A stretch of DNA of 64,000 nt, from the NCBI GenBank assembly GCA_002633025.1, contig NMRB01000413.1, positions 54,078-118,077 of the forward strand. Reading direction: 5' to 3'. Below are positions 22,801 to 37,800 of the stretch, in pieces. The notes under the pieces were generated by a model. The model saw only the letters and a program-made list of their open reading frames with translations. It searched no databases and was not told where the DNA came from. The position numbers and the translations under genes are program-made. Position 1 is the stretch's first letter; every line of letters begins with the position of its first letter. The stretch is from Notospermus geniculatus. Lineage: Eukaryota; Nemertea; Pilidiophora; Heteronemertea; Lineidae.

Positions 22801-25800
22801 NNNNNNNNNNNNNNNNNNNNNNNNNNNNNNNNNNNNNNNNNNNNNNNNNNNNNNNNNNNNNNNNNNNNNNNNNNNNNNNNNNNNNNNNNNNNNNNNNNNN
22901 NNNNNNNNNNNNNNNNNNNNNNNNNNNNNNNNNNNNNNNNNNNNNNNNNNNNNNNNNNNNNNNNNNNNNNNNNNNNNNNNNNNNNNNNNNNNNNNNNNNN
23001 NNNNNNNNNNNNNNNNNNNNNNNNNNNNNNNNNNNNNNNNNNNNNNNNNNNNNNNNNNNNNNNNNNNNNNNNNNNNNNNNNNNNNNNNNNNNNNNNNNNN
23101 NNNNNNNNNNNNNNNNNNNNNNNNNNNNNNNNNNNNNNNNNNNNNNNNNNNNNNNNNNNNNNNNNNNNNNNNNNNNNNNNNNNNNNNNNNNNNNNNNNNN
23201 NNNNNNNNNNNNNNNNNNNNNNNNNNNNNNNNNNNNNNNNNNNNNNNNNNNNNNNNNNNNNNNNNNNNNNNNNNNNNNNNNNNNNNNNNNNNNNNNNNNN
23301 NNNNNNNNNNNNNNNNNNNNNNNNNNNNNNNNNNNNNNNNNNNNNNNNNNNNNNNNNNNNNNNNNNNNNNNNNNNNNNNNNNNNNNNNNNNNNNNNNNNN
23401 NNNNNNNNNNNNNNNNNNNNNNNNNNNNNNNNNNNNNNNNNNNNNNNNNNNNNNNNNNNNNNNNNNNNNNNNNNNNNNNNNNNNNNNNNNNNNNNNNNNN
23501 NNNNNNNNNNNNNNNNNNNNNNNNNNNNNNNNNNNNNNNNNNNNNNNNNNNNNNNNNNNNNNNNNNNNNNNNNNNNNNNNNNNNNNNNNNNNNNNNNNNN
23601 NNNNNCGTGACCGGCGTCTGTGTAGCAGGCTTCTATTGTCCGAGTCCGTTCACGAATCCGTATGGAAAGGCCCCGCCCCAGATTGGCTCGTCCGGTCCGA
23701 AGCAGATACCGTGTCCGGAAGGGACGTACACGCCTGTCACGGCGACCAAGAACGTCACCGACTGCCTTGCTTGTCCCAAGGGTTACTACTGTACCCTGGG
23801 AACAGCGACCCCTATAGATTGCCCACGTGGGTACTATTGCGGGCCTGAGTCGACGAAACCAGAGCCATGTCCAATTGGTCGCTATGGAAACAGGACACGT
23901 GAGTTGCTAAAAGTTTCATTTGTGTACGAAAATCTAATACATATAAAGCAAATTCGCCCGGTCTTTGTCACGAATGTTCTCTGCAACCGCTGAATGGAGG
24001 GAGCTGAGCAATACCTTATTCGATTGTTTGAAATCAGCCAAACTATGCTTTAAGAAGCGTTTTTCCGTTAAATTGCATCAAATTCAAAAGCAATGACGTC
24101 ACAAACGTTGTGTGACGTCACAAACGTTGTGTGACGTCATGCATGTCATCACCGTTGCCATCTGAAATCTGTATGACGTCATCACGTCACTGAGGTACGT
24201 CCGCAGCTGGGCTAAATTCCCACAAAGTACCGTGTCTTATACAATAACACATACCCGGTTTACCGGGTACTAAAGCTAGTATTAAGATAAAAGATGCTGT
24301 CTGGAGACTGCTGACCTCTGGTGGTAGATGAGAAAACCGAGGAGTTTCAGAATACTTTAATTATGCCCCGTTACTTTTACAGATCTGGAAACTTCCGACA
24401 ACTGTACGATTTGCAACCCGGGTTGGTACTGCGACGCCCCGGGTCTTTTACAGCCTCGTGCACCATGTGACCCCGGATACGTCTGCTACAAAGGTGCAAC
24501 GACATCTGGGCCAATAGATGGGGTGACTGGAGAGCTGTGTCCTGCTGGAGGGTACTGTCCGGTTGGTGAGTATAAATGGTTGAGGACTCAGCTCCAAGGC
24601 TATGGCCAGGAGGACTATCTTCTAATGTGAAATATGACGAGAGGTCTCAACTCCAAGGTTAGGCTTGGAGGACTTTCTTCAGGCCCGTTGGTAGTGCTTC
24701 TGTTGACTAAGTTAAGCCATGAAATTCTCTAGTATGTGATGCAATGCTCTTGATATCACAATGATTTAGATCAGAATTCTGAAGCGTCCCATGACTTGTT
24801 GCGTTGATACTGTCCTCCTAACTTTCAGGTTCCTGGTACGTCCGCCCCTGCCCAATGGGAACCTACAGCAACGTCACAGGTGCAGTCAACCATTATGACT
24901 GCTTCGACTGTGACCCTGGGTACTACTGTAACCAAGTCTCCGGCGGTGCGCCGACTGGGTTATGTTGGGGTGGATACTACTGCACAGGTGGAGCCAAAAC
25001 ACCGCGACAGAATGTCACACAGCCAGGGTACTTCTCTCCAAACGGATCAATCACACCTCAGGAATGTCTCCGAGGAACCTACATGCCGCACGACCGGGCA
25101 TCCGAGTGCTACGTCTGCGAACCGGGTTATTACTGCCCGGAGAAGAAGCTTACGGACCACATACCTTGTCCGGTTGGAAAATATTGTCCGTATAACAGTA
25201 CTGAACCTTTGGACTGCCCACCTGGAACATTCTCAAACTTGTAAGTGCAGTAAAACGAGCTAGACCTTCCTCCAGATGTTGCAGTTTCATGGAGTTTTGT
25301 CTGAAATGAACGACCTTCCTTCAAATTATTTCCCCCAGAATTACCTACTTTTCAGAAAATCCATTCAGGAGATGTCGTCTGCTCACACTTTCTTCATTCT
25401 TTGTCTTCCAGGACTTACGCCTTTTCCCTCGACAACTGCACGAACTGTCCGCCCGGTTTCTACTGTCAAGGTCGCGGCATGACGCAACCAACCGGCGAAT
25501 GTCTGGCCGGACATATCTGTTTCCTAAACGCCCTTGACAACGACCCTATCTACAACAACGACCCGTCTGGAAATAAGACCATAATAACGTGGGGCGACCA
25601 ATGCAAGGAGGGCACCTATTGTCCGCAGGGAACATCGATCATGGTGCCGTGTCCTAGAGGGACGTATAATCCTGATAAACGTGGGACGTCGAAGGCTGCC
25701 AGCTGTAAGCCGTGCGATCCTGGGTATTACTGCAATGGGACGGGTCTAACGGCCATGACAGGTGAGTTATTTGCTACCTTGTGCATTTCATGGGGCTGGT

Positions 25801-28800
25801 TGATTAAGGGCTTCACTAGGCCCACCCCATATTTCCCTTGTTACCCACAGGCATTCGTCTAGATGGGGACACCATATCGCTGCGACACACTCTACAGGGC
25901 CTACTCATGAACTCATGACATTAGCTTGCTGTACACGCACACAGTAGGCTCACAAGGAAATTTTCCTTATATCCATTGGATATCCAATGATTTGGATATA
26001 GAATGGATATAGACTGGATATCCATTGGATATAAAATTTGGGAGACAGTTTGGATATCCAGTGGTTGACATAGAATTTATATCCATTTCTCATAGATTTG
26101 ATATGAAGAGCACTATGTAAAATTTATATAATGTATATAAATTTTATATAAACTCCTGTACTCATTTGTGAGGTGTGGTTGCAGCACAGTAAAAGACTTG
26201 CCAACTACTTGGAGTAGCCAATTATTCAATATATACTACGAGTCAGAGAATCAACTCAAAATGGAAAGTTAAAAACATCTTCTTCTCTGTATCATCACCG
26301 CGTCACCCGTACTTCCTCCGAGTGAACGAGAAATTGTTGTCTGGATGCCCGGGGCAACTGATTTTTTCCAAATGGACACATCAAATGGATATCCATTCTA
26401 TATCCAGAAAAGGATCATGAGTGGATTTTTTGTCTTTTCTATATCCATTGGATATCCAGTTCGGATATCCAATGGATATAAGGAAAATTTCCTTGTGTAG
26501 CGTCATGACATCATGGGTAGTTGCTTTAAAGTATGTTTCAGTGAAATGGTCTGTCTTATCGAACACTGTGTTGTTACCCCCTCAGTGGGACAACTGTAGG
26601 GTATTGTCATCACATTTGTTGAACGGATGTATGGATGGATAGCAGTGTAGATTTTGGCTTTCAAATATTCTCTGGCCTACCCCGCTTACTTTTACAAATC
26701 ATTCTCTACTTTTCAGACTCGATGAAGTGTGCTCCCGGCTACTACTGTAAAGGTGGCGCATACATCCCCGATCCCGTCGACGGCATCCAGGGCAATATCT
26801 GCCCGCTATACCACATCTGTGAGGAGGGCAGTGATTCCCCCAAACAGTGCCGGATCGGTTACATGGCCAACTCCACTGGACTTAGTGTCTGTAGTCTCTG
26901 TTTGGCGGGGTTCCTGTGTAAGCCAGGGGCGGCGCCGGCGATATGTCCACGAGGTAAGATGCTGGATCGCTTACATTTGCTCCAGTGGTTACATCAACTC
27001 AGTCATATGTGACCCTCCGCTACAAAACCAGTGTAAAGTCACGCGGAAAATGAGCCTAAACGTACCGACATAACACCAGAAGATAAAGATAGAAATAGAA
27101 TTGCTCACACTTCACAGCAGACAGGCAGACAATACTGAAACTGACAAATGCACTGGTCCCAACTTGCCAACCTCAGAGTGACTGATGATTGGTTTTGTGG
27201 TGGAGGTTTACATTTGTCAATTTCGGTGTTGTCTGTCTATTGTGAGGTCTGAGTGATCCTGTCTCTATCTTTATCTCCTGGTGTCATGCCAGTACGTTTA
27301 GGCTCATGTTCCATGCGACTTTACACTGGTTTTGTGGCGGAGGGTCACGTATTGGCAATAAATGGCATGGTCAGAGTCGGGAGTTCCTTCACCTTCTACA
27401 AAATGTTTGTCTTCTTGTTTATTTTTTGCTCTACTGTCATGATTTCAGGCTCATATTGTCCAGCCAGCACTGTGAATGTCCCCCTCATGCAGCCTAAACC
27501 CTGCCCCATCCGCAAGGTTGGCGGGATATCAATCGGGACGTTTGGGGCGAGGGAAGGATTGACATCGGCAGACGACTGCACGGTGTGTGAGGCAGGGTAC
27601 TACTGTGACAAAGAAGGTACGTACCGGTACCGGCAAAAATATAAAACCGAGCCGAGTGTAATGTACCTTTGTGAATGGAATTCCCATTGACAGTGAAATG
27701 GTTGTACTGTCACACTGAAGTCGTTCTCAAAACATCCTGCACCGTCCTGAAAAATTGTAAAATGGGCTAGAACGTGTAACGTTGGCTAAATAATGCCTCG
27801 AAGTTCTGGAGCACCCTTCCCGTCCGATTCCGTCCATGAAGTTCGTAAAAAGAATGTAAAACGTTGCCACTACGTCCACTCCGTTCGCACACAGTTTGAG
27901 CCCGTTCGGCAACATTTTCAAGAACGTACTGAGAACTAGCTCAGTGTGATGGGGCATTAACACGGTGTATATTTATTTGCAGGACAAACCAACAACACTG
28001 GTCTCATTGCTCCCGGACATTTCTCGAAGTTCGGCTCCACCACTCCGACGCCCGCCGATACTGACAACCCGAATCGTGGTGTCTGTCCAAAAGGTTTCTA
28101 CTGCCCGGAGGGCTGTCATACTCCAGTACCATGCCCTCCAGGGACCTACCTGTAAGCTGATAGTATTTATTGTTGCTTATGGCGCTTCTCCATGTGAGAG
28201 GTTTTTGCGCAAGTTGGTTCTCAATGGGCAATTCTTCATTGTTGGTTTCCGTAAGACTTAAAGCCTTCATCATACACTGATTGATGCACACTTCCGCTGA
28301 AATCACAACCAGAACCTCGATCTGAAACCAGCTGACGTGATGCAATTCATGATTCAGCAATGGTCGACTCTGATGCAACGTCGTCGAAGTCACTGTCGTG
28401 GGGTTCTCTGCGTCATGTCATTCAGTTTCAGACCGCGGTTGTGTTTGCGATTCCGGCAGAAGTGTGCAGATCTTTCTCATTTATGTCAATTTGGGATTTG
28501 TCTATACCTTGGTCAAGCTAAGTTTCGAAGTGTCTATAAAAGTAATGTCAGAAAATGCCAAATCCAAATTGTAGGGGTTCCCGAGGTCGAGGGAGACTAG
28601 AGGATTGTATCGCCTGCGATGGCGGCAAATATTGTCCAAGTTACAATATGACAACACCAGGGCCGGACTGTAACGCAGGGTACTACTGCTCAAGGAAGTC
28701 ACCAGACCCAGCACCACTGAATGCTACGTATGGCGATATCTGCCCGACAGGTAGGGAAACTTTAAAATATCTTAAAGGGACATTTTCTTTTAAATGTTTG

Positions 28801-31800
28801 GACAGTGCCTGATTGTGGTCATCACCCCTGCTGTAGCAGGTCTCCCCTGGTTGGACTCCTGATGCCATCATTGAATTGCTTTCCTTCCAACGATTCTAAG
28901 CTTTTGATTCAGTTTTACTGATGACCCGCCTTCCTCTACTCTTCACCAGGTTACAGATGCCCCGCTGGGTCCGAAGCACCAATTCCCTGTCCCGCTGGAA
29001 CGTACCAGAACGTAACCGGCCAAACCACATGCCTCAGTTGTCCGACTGGCTACTACTGCCCGATAAACACGACATCGCCAGTCACGTGTCCGTCTGGCCA
29101 CTATTGTCCCGTGTCGACGGCCAGCGCCTTCGAGCATCCGTGTCCTGTTGGTTATTACAAGAATGTTACTGGGGGGACCTCTAGTGCTGATTGCAAGAAA
29201 TGCTCCCCGGGGTAAGTACGGTACTCACAAAATGGGACTAAGCTTCTTCTAAATCTTCAGGACTGACAATCATAATGAAGTCAGGAATATTTGTGATAGG
29301 CTTCACTGTCTGGCTACGCCTTCTGGTCAGACTGACATCTACAACTCTCTATCCTATTTTGCCCAAAATCTGTATTCAAATTGAAATGAACTGTCAAACT
29401 CGCTCTTTCCGATTGCAGGAACTATTGTGGGACTACCGGTCTCTCAGAGCCAACAGGCCCTTGCGACGCTGGCTGGTACTGCACAGAAGGGGCTGAGAAC
29501 CCTCAGCCAGTTGTCACTAGCCAAGGTGGTCCCTGCACCCCTGGTCACTACTGCCCTCTCGGCAGTGCCGTACAAGTCCCTTGCACACCGGGACATTTCT
29601 GCGCCGAGGCACAACTCTCGACGACGAATGGAAGCTGTAACGCTGGGTATTATTGTCTGCTTGGAGCGAGTTCGCCAACACCTGTAGATGGCACCACTGG
29701 TAAGAGATTTTCATTTGTCGCTCTCAGTTTCATTTGCAATGCCATTTTGGTGGAGTGACCTTCGATTTGACCTTGGAGTATCCTTCGACATGACCTTGAA
29801 ATCAAGGTCACCTGGGAGTGTCCTTCAACCTGACCTTGAAATGAAGATCACCTTGGTGTGTCCTTGGACCTGACGACTGGTACTTGCTGGAGACTGTTTC
29901 ATCACTAGGCCTACAGGAATCCAATTTTCAAACATTTTGTCCTGTCTTCAGGTAACGTTTGCCCAGCTGGCCAATACTGCCCAGCAGGCAGCTCCAATGG
30001 CACCTTCTGCCCCCCTGGGAAGTTCTACAACACGACCAGCGCCACTGAAGAAAATGACTGCCTCAACTGCACAGTTGGAAAATACTGTGCGGGATACGGT
30101 AACGTCTATCCGACGGGGCCTTGTGCTCCTGGGTATTACTGCCCCGAAGGGATGTTACGTGCAGATCCTTCATTGTACCAGTGTACAAAGGGTGAGTCCA
30201 GTTTGCCTGTCAGAATACTCTTTCCTGATTGGTTGAATTCTGACCAATCATATTGCTTACTTTTATTTCACCACCAGAGGTGTATATCAGCTCCAGGACT
30301 TCTCATCCGCAGACATTTCCTCACAGGACTTTTCGTCCTGGGACATATCGTCCGTGGCGACCTCCTCCCAGACTTTACAAGCCCAACAACTCGTCCCCAG
30401 ACATTTCTTCACCACTGAAACTTTGATTGCTTGTCATTTTCAGGTCATTATTGTTCTGCTGGCAGCATCACTCCCCTCCGCTGTCAATCAGGCACGTACC
30501 AGGACGAGGAGACCCAGGGAACGTGCAAGACCTGTCCTGCCGGCTTTTATTGTGATAACTACATGGCACCTGTGGTTCTGTACAACAACACAATTTGTCC
30601 TGAAGGTATGTTTTCACCTTACTTGCTTCACAGTTGTCCTTCGTTGCTTTCTAAAGGTGAAACACGACACTACATGTTGGTTTTTCGTGACAATGTTGAG
30701 AAAAGCAGGCACGGATCCAGAGGAGGGTGCACCAGGTGCGTGCCTCCCCTTTTGGCCAACAAATCTGTAAAATCAACCGTGAAATTCTGGAATTTGGTGC
30801 AAATTTCAATGTTCCTAGCACAGGGCGGCCCCTCTTTCCAAATACTAGATCCGCCCCCGAAAAAGGATGGATAGTAAAAAACCAAAGTAGTTGTTTCACA
30901 AATCTTCATCGACGTATTTCAGGTTACTATTGCCCTGCTGGCACCAGGTACGCCACTGAGCACCCCTGCCCTCGTGGGACATTCAGTAACGTCACTGGGC
31001 TCCAGGCAGTTGGTGCCTGCACCCCATGTCCTGGTGGCTACTGTTGTGATGAGACGGCAATGACGTCATACTCCAAGATCTGCCAAGCCGGGTAAGTCGT
31101 TCGCCATGGTAACTGCAGAATAGCCCGGGCCATTTGCTTTTCCTTCACTGGTGTGGGATGCAGCTGAAAGTTTGAAACCCCTCTTTGAATAAATCTTGTT
31201 GTTTTCAGGTACTACTGTCGCCAGAAAGCAGAATCGTGTGTCCCGAATCAAGGCACAGACGCTGACGAGTGTCCAGCTGGCTTCTACTGTTCGGTACAGA
31301 CGAGCGAACCAACCAAATGCCCTCTTGGAACGTTCTCGAACTCTGTCAAGTTGGTGAGCGAGGACCAGTGTCTGAATTGTACTCAAGGTAGGCCTCAGTC
31401 TCTGATTGGTTCCACACTGCCAAATCTGAGCAGATGGCAATGTCTTTGAGCAGACGGCAATGTCTCTCGCTGATTTCTCCGGATCAATCAATTTTGAGGA
31501 ATATGATTTGAAGAAATGTTGCTTATTTTCCATTTTCAAAATGATATTTCTTCAAATATTTCTGTATATGTTCACTACTTTGGCCCCGAAACAGTAGAGC
31601 GAAAAATATTCAGGTGCTGCATGAGCTGTACAGAGTATTTTGTGTGTTTTCAGGTTTCTATTGCGGAGAGCTCAACCTGACGGCGCCATCAGGCCCATGC
31701 TGGCCCGGATACTACTGCCCAGAACGTGCCACGGGCCCAGACTTCATTGTGTGTCCAGCGGGCCACTTCTGCCCACAGCAGAGCTACACGCCAAAGCCTT

Positions 31801-34800
31801 GTCCAATTGGTACGTTTTTCAACGATGCATTTCATCTCAGTCTCAACTCGAGTCTGGTGGTGTGGTCGGGATTGGCTCACCTCTGAGCCCCTTACAGAGC
31901 AGAAATCAAAGACTTTATCTGCACTTATTCTTGTTTGCCTCACAACAGGTACCTGGTCCAACAGAACTGGCCTCAATTCTTCCTCTAGTTGTTACATCTG
32001 CCCGGGAGGATCCTACTGCGACCAAGCCGGCCTAACCAACCCTGCCGGCCTCTGTAGTGAAGGGTACTTCTGTCCGGAAGGGTCTACGGCAAAGGAACCT
32101 GCGTCGAATTTCTGCCCTGTCGGCCATTACTGTCCAGAGGGCGTAGCTGCGGCCCTTCCATGTCGGAACAACTCATATGTAAGTGGATTTCCCCTTCGCT
32201 GCATTTCTTCGTCAAGCTGCGTCTATCATCCATATCTGGCAGGCTACCAGAGTGGTGCAGTGAAAACCTCATTGCCTGCCTAGGCCTCACCTCTAGTGAG
32301 GCCTCTGCCTAGGCCTCACTTCTAGTGAGGCTTAGAGTGAGGCCTAGGCCTTGTCAGGCCTCTGCCTAGGCTTCACCTTTCTGTTGTATAGCAGCTGACA
32401 GTATGTTTCTCTTCCTAACCACTAGGTGAACCACACCCATGCCGCTCAGTGCATCCTCTGTCCAGCCGGTCACTACTGCGAGTACCCAGGGCAGGTTCTG
32501 AGATGTCCGAAAGGGTATTACTGCCCTGAGGGAACGAGTTTCGACATCATGCCATGCCCGAGAGGGACGTATAGCGACATCGGTGGACTGTATCACATCA
32601 ACCAGTGTAAGCCGTGTAATCCGGGGAAATATTGTGACGGGGAACATCTCACTGGACCAACAGGTAAGAAACTTTCGTCTACCGAGCAAATGATCTCTTC
32701 TCTTTGATGTCTCCAAGTTCAGTTGGTAATGTTTGTGGTTAGCCCTTGCTTCCACCTGGGTATGTTGGATGAGACATCAAACCAAGGTCCTTTCTACAAG
32801 GAACTGACCCAGATACCTAAGGATCCCTTAAAGAGGTTTGGTGGTCTCAAAAGAAGGCCTAGAAAGGCTCTAGTCCCTGCACTTAAAGCACCACACAACA
32901 AAGTTTCCAGAGAGTTTTTGTAGAATCAACATCTTGCCCCTCTTTCAGGTTCCTGTTCACCAGGCCATTGGTGTGTCTCTGGAGTCGACCAGCAATACCC
33001 TTGGAACAACTCCACCCTGTCGAATACCTTCAATAGTTCCTGCTACAACTACGCTCAGCGTGGTCACGGTGGAATTTGCCCTCTAGGCCACTACTGCCCT
33101 GGAGGCGTCAAAAGTATCTACCCGATTGCATGTGCAAACGGCACGTACCAAGACGAGGTGGGACAAGCGACATGCAAGACTTGCCCGGCTGGGTACTACT
33201 GTAATCTAGCTACAGGGAATTTCACGGATTTTCCGTGCCCAGCTGGGTATTATTGCCCTGAAGGGACGAAGGGTCCGTACGAGAATGCTTGTCCTGCCGG
33301 GACGTTCAACAATGCAACTGGGCAGACAACACCCGACGACTGCGTACCCTGTCTAGGTGAGTTCTTTCATGATGTCTAAAGTTCTAAGCAGACGCCATGA
33401 TCATTCCAGGCCTAGATACCAACATATTTGCCTCGTTTTTCCAGGTGGACATTACTGTGATGTCGCCGGCTTGGCCGTCCCGACTGGCCCATGCTACGGT
33501 GGGTACTACTGTACAAACGGCTCCACGACACCTCAACCTACTGGCACCAACGGGAACAACTGCGTCAAGGGTTATTTCTGCCCACCTGGATCGGCAAATC
33601 CTACACCATGTTTACCGGGTTTCTATTGTGCTAATGACTACCTGAATCGGACTTCAGGGTACTGTGACCCTGGATACTACTGCACACTGGGAGCCACGAA
33701 ATCCAATCCTACGGATGGAGTGACTGGTAAGTGTTATTGTGTGGTTTTGTATGTATACGTGCACCGGATTGTCAATATGGTACTTCATGCATTATGATCC
33801 TATTTCCAAGGGCCTCAGTCCCCCTGGCTGACCTAAAGTTTGGCCGGCATTGACAGTGAGATTTTTGTGGCAAAATGGATAAGAAATAATGCTCTATGGT
33901 AGACCAGGGCGGGAAATGAGTCCTGCTGGAAGAAACGCAGCTGTGACCCTTTTTAACCCTTCCCTTACAGGTAACATCTGTCCAGTTGGCACCTTCTGTA
34001 CCCTCGGCGTAGGCTCCCCGATCCCCTGTCCCTTCGGAACATACAACAATGGCACCGGAAGTTCCAATGCTGGCGCCTGCACACTGTGTGAACCGGGCAA
34101 TTACTGCGCTGGAGAAGGCCTGGAGGTCCCGTCTGGTCTTTGCTTGGCTGGTTACTACTGCCCCGCTGGCCAGTCCGTGGGGGCCCCAACTGATTACAAC
34201 TGTACTGTGGGTAAGTGTGCAGACAGCAAACAAATATTTGTAAAATTTTTAACTCGGGATGCTATGTTTCTTGTGTCATACATTCATACTTTGACAAAAC
34301 CTGTGTTGATTTCAGGCCACTACTGCCCCATCGGCAGCCCCGCACCGGTCCGCTGCCCAGCTGGAAAGTACCAGGATGAGGTCGCGTCCTCTGACTGCAA
34401 GACATGCCCGCCTGGCTACTACTGTAACAGTGTAGCAAACCCTGTTCAGTTTTACACGGACTACCCATGTCCAGCAGGTAAGCCTTGAAGTGTTTTGTAA
34501 TGCCCCCATCACACTGAGCTAGTTCGTAGTACGTTCTTGGAAATGTTGTTGAACGGGCTTAAACTGTCTGCGAACGGAGTGGACATAGTGGCAACTTTGG
34601 TGTGACAGTACCTTAAAGGAGTCGACAGAACTTGCTTGGATGAGTTGTCCCTCTTCTTAGAGTTCATTCCTTTTGCACTTTTGACTTGATCTTGTTCTTT
34701 TTTCAGGTCACTACTGTCTGCTTGGCACCAAATACGCGACAGAGTTCCCCTGTCCCCAAGGAACCTTCAACAATGTGACCCACCGCGAGAACCTGACTGA

Positions 34801-37800
34801 CTGCCAGCCATGCAGTCCGGGATACTACTGCCAGGGACCTGGGTTGACGGCACCAACAGACACGTGTGCTGCTGGTACGTTAGCTGAAACTGCTCAACAT
34901 TTTCACCTATTCGTTCTACTGTCTCATGAGAGATTGAGGCCATCTCGATTTCAACTCCATTCTAGCTCCGGTCATTATTCTAAACCTGGATCGTCTTTCT
35001 TCTCATAGGTTATTATTGTACCAGCGGAGCCTACAGTGCCGTGCCGTCCCAAGGCGCCAACGCCAACGAGTGTCCCATGGGTCACTACTGCCCTAACGGA
35101 ACTGCAGTCCCGTATTCCTGTCCACCCGGAACGTACAACGGCAATTTAGGCCTGCAGGAGGAGTCACAGTGTACGAACTGCACGGCTGGTCGATACTGCC
35201 CCAACTGGAACATGACAGCACCAGGTCCTTTATGCAAAGCAGGTATGTTGTTTTCTGGCTGTAACATTGGAAAGCCAATATAAACCTGTTCAAAGTGAAA
35301 TGTGTCATTTTTCAACAGCTTAGAGGTCACTGGATGTTGCTAGGCAGCAAAGACACAAGGGCTGGACACAACAAACCATGGCCCAGTTTATCGTTAGCTT
35401 ATGAAAGGTTTAACCCTTAGAGCACCGGGTTTTTTCAACTTTTCCTTCCCCTGTGACCGGCGCCAATGCCAACGAGTGTCCCATGGGCCACTACTGCCCT
35501 AACGGAACTGCAGTCCCGTATTCCTGTCCACCTGGAACATACAACGGCAATTTAGGCCTGCACGGCTGGTCGATACTGCCCTGAGTGGAATATGACAGCA
35601 CCAGGTCCTCTATGTAAAGCAGGTATGTTATCTGGCTTTAATGTAGGACAGCCAAGGTAAACCCCAATCCTGCCTGTTCAAAGTCAAATGCGTCATTTTT
35701 CAACAGCTTAGAGGTCACTGGATGGTTGCTAGGCTTCAAAGACACAAGGGCTTGACACAACAAACCATGGCCCAGTTTATCGTTAGCTTATGAAAGGTTT
35801 AACCCTTAGAGCGCCGGGTTTTTTCAACTTTTCCTTCCCCTGTGACTGGGTTTTTTTTCGAAAAAAAAATTCCCGGAAAAAGAAAAAAAATTGCCAAAAA
35901 TGCATGTGTTTTGAAATTTTAATTTCATGACCTTTTCCGAGTATACTCGGTAATGGTCCTTAAAAAGAGAATTGTTGCTCCGAGTATACTCGGTAACGGC
36001 GCTCTAAGGGTTAATGAGAACGTATAACATGGTCAATTCTCCTTCCAGGTTCCTACTGCCCTGGTCGCGCAGATCGGGAAAACTTCCTCACGTGCACGCA
36101 AGGACATTACTGCCCGACAGGCAGCGACGTCCCGACACCATGTCCAGTTGGTACCTTCTCCAACGCCATCAAGTACATCACTGCGGAGTCGGATTGTCGA
36201 AATTGTACTGGAGGATACTACTGCCCAGACCCAGGTGAGATTTCTTATGATGTATAAAACTTTGTTTTACAGGGCTGGGTTGCACAAAATTCATGTTAGC
36301 GCTAACATGATGTTAGCGCTAACATCATGTTAAATGACGTAAAATGACAATGGATTTTGACGTCATCTAACATAAAAGTTAGCGCTAACACCATGTTAGC
36401 GCTAACATGAGTTTTGTGCAACCGGCCCCTGGGCTTTAACAATCATAAATGTTTGCGGTATCCATTCAATCTTCTCAATTTTACTCGCTCTTTCAGGTAT
36501 GACAGCTGTCACTCAGAAGTGTTGGGGCGGCTACTATTGCCCTTCCCGCCAGTCTGTACCAAACCCTCCCGACTATATCTGTCCGCGTGGCCTCCACTGC
36601 CCCAACGGCAGCGCCATCTATCAAGAATGTCAACCTGGATACTACACGAACTCCACCGGGATGTCAACGTGTGAGGTCTGCCCAGCGGGGTATTACTGCC
36701 TGCCTGTACAGCCGGCGAATGCATCATTGAATGCCCAACCTTGTCCCCAGGGATATTATTGTCCGAATGGTGAGTGTTCTTGAACTTTTCTCATAAATTC
36801 CCACCATATCATCTTTGTCATTTGGTGATTTTCACTGCTGCAGTGTGCGAAGTGTCCCACTTTGCTTGGGAGTTCATTCTCGTAAAGGCCTTCTTAACCC
36901 TCCATTTTGCAGGAACTGGCATCGACTGGCAGCCGTGCCCAGCAGGCACATACAGCGACCAGGAGAAACTTTCGGATATCTCACAGTGTACAGCATGCCC
37001 TGGTGGCAAGTTCTGTAATGGACAGGCGCTGACTGCATCCAGTGGCAGCTGTCTAGAAGGTAAGATTTAAACCCTTTCTGCTGTTCACTGACCTCCTTGT
37101 TGAGTTTGCCGGGAGTTTCCTTTCCTTGTGCAGGAGCGTGGAGCTTGGAGAAATGAGCGTGGAGCTTGGAGACATGAGCGTACAGAATGGGCCCCAGTTA
37201 TGGACCTTAAGTCTCTGGGCTGTCACCGTTGAGCTTCAGTTACTGCAAGTTGTCCTGGGGCTCACGAACCCTTGTCCTAGATCTTGTTTCTTGTTGTTCA
37301 TCTGTTCCAGTTAGCTGTATTTGCCTGGTGTCCTTTGACCGTGACTTTATACCTTTATTTTCCATCTAGGCCACTACTGTACGTCAGGCGTCGATCGCCG
37401 AGACCCCAACACCAACAGCACCCTCAACGCAACCGGCTGCGTCTGCCCTGCTCAAGCTCATTTCCTGGGAGTAGGTGGCATATGCCCCAAAGGCCATTAC
37501 TGTCCAACAGGAACCTCTGTACCATTGCCATGTAACGCCGGAACATATGCAACAACCTCAGGTCAAAGTTCATGTGATGTCTGCCCAGCTGGGTATTTCT
37601 GTTTGGCGTCTGCTGTTGACTTCACGACATCACCATGTCCAACTGGTAGGTACCTTTTCCTCCATCTACTGAATCTACGTAAAAGCAATGAGCCTTTGAA
37701 GACCATGCCTTGTGTGGGCCTATTCGAATGCATTTCTGAAAAACTTAGTTACTGATAACCAAGATGGTTCAAATCCTCGCAAGATCCCCGACTGTTTTAG

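Noticed and set aside
22536-23993. 485-residue open frame
   Set aside because: Most of it is the N run; the readable ends are exons 13 and 14 in different frames of the real gene.
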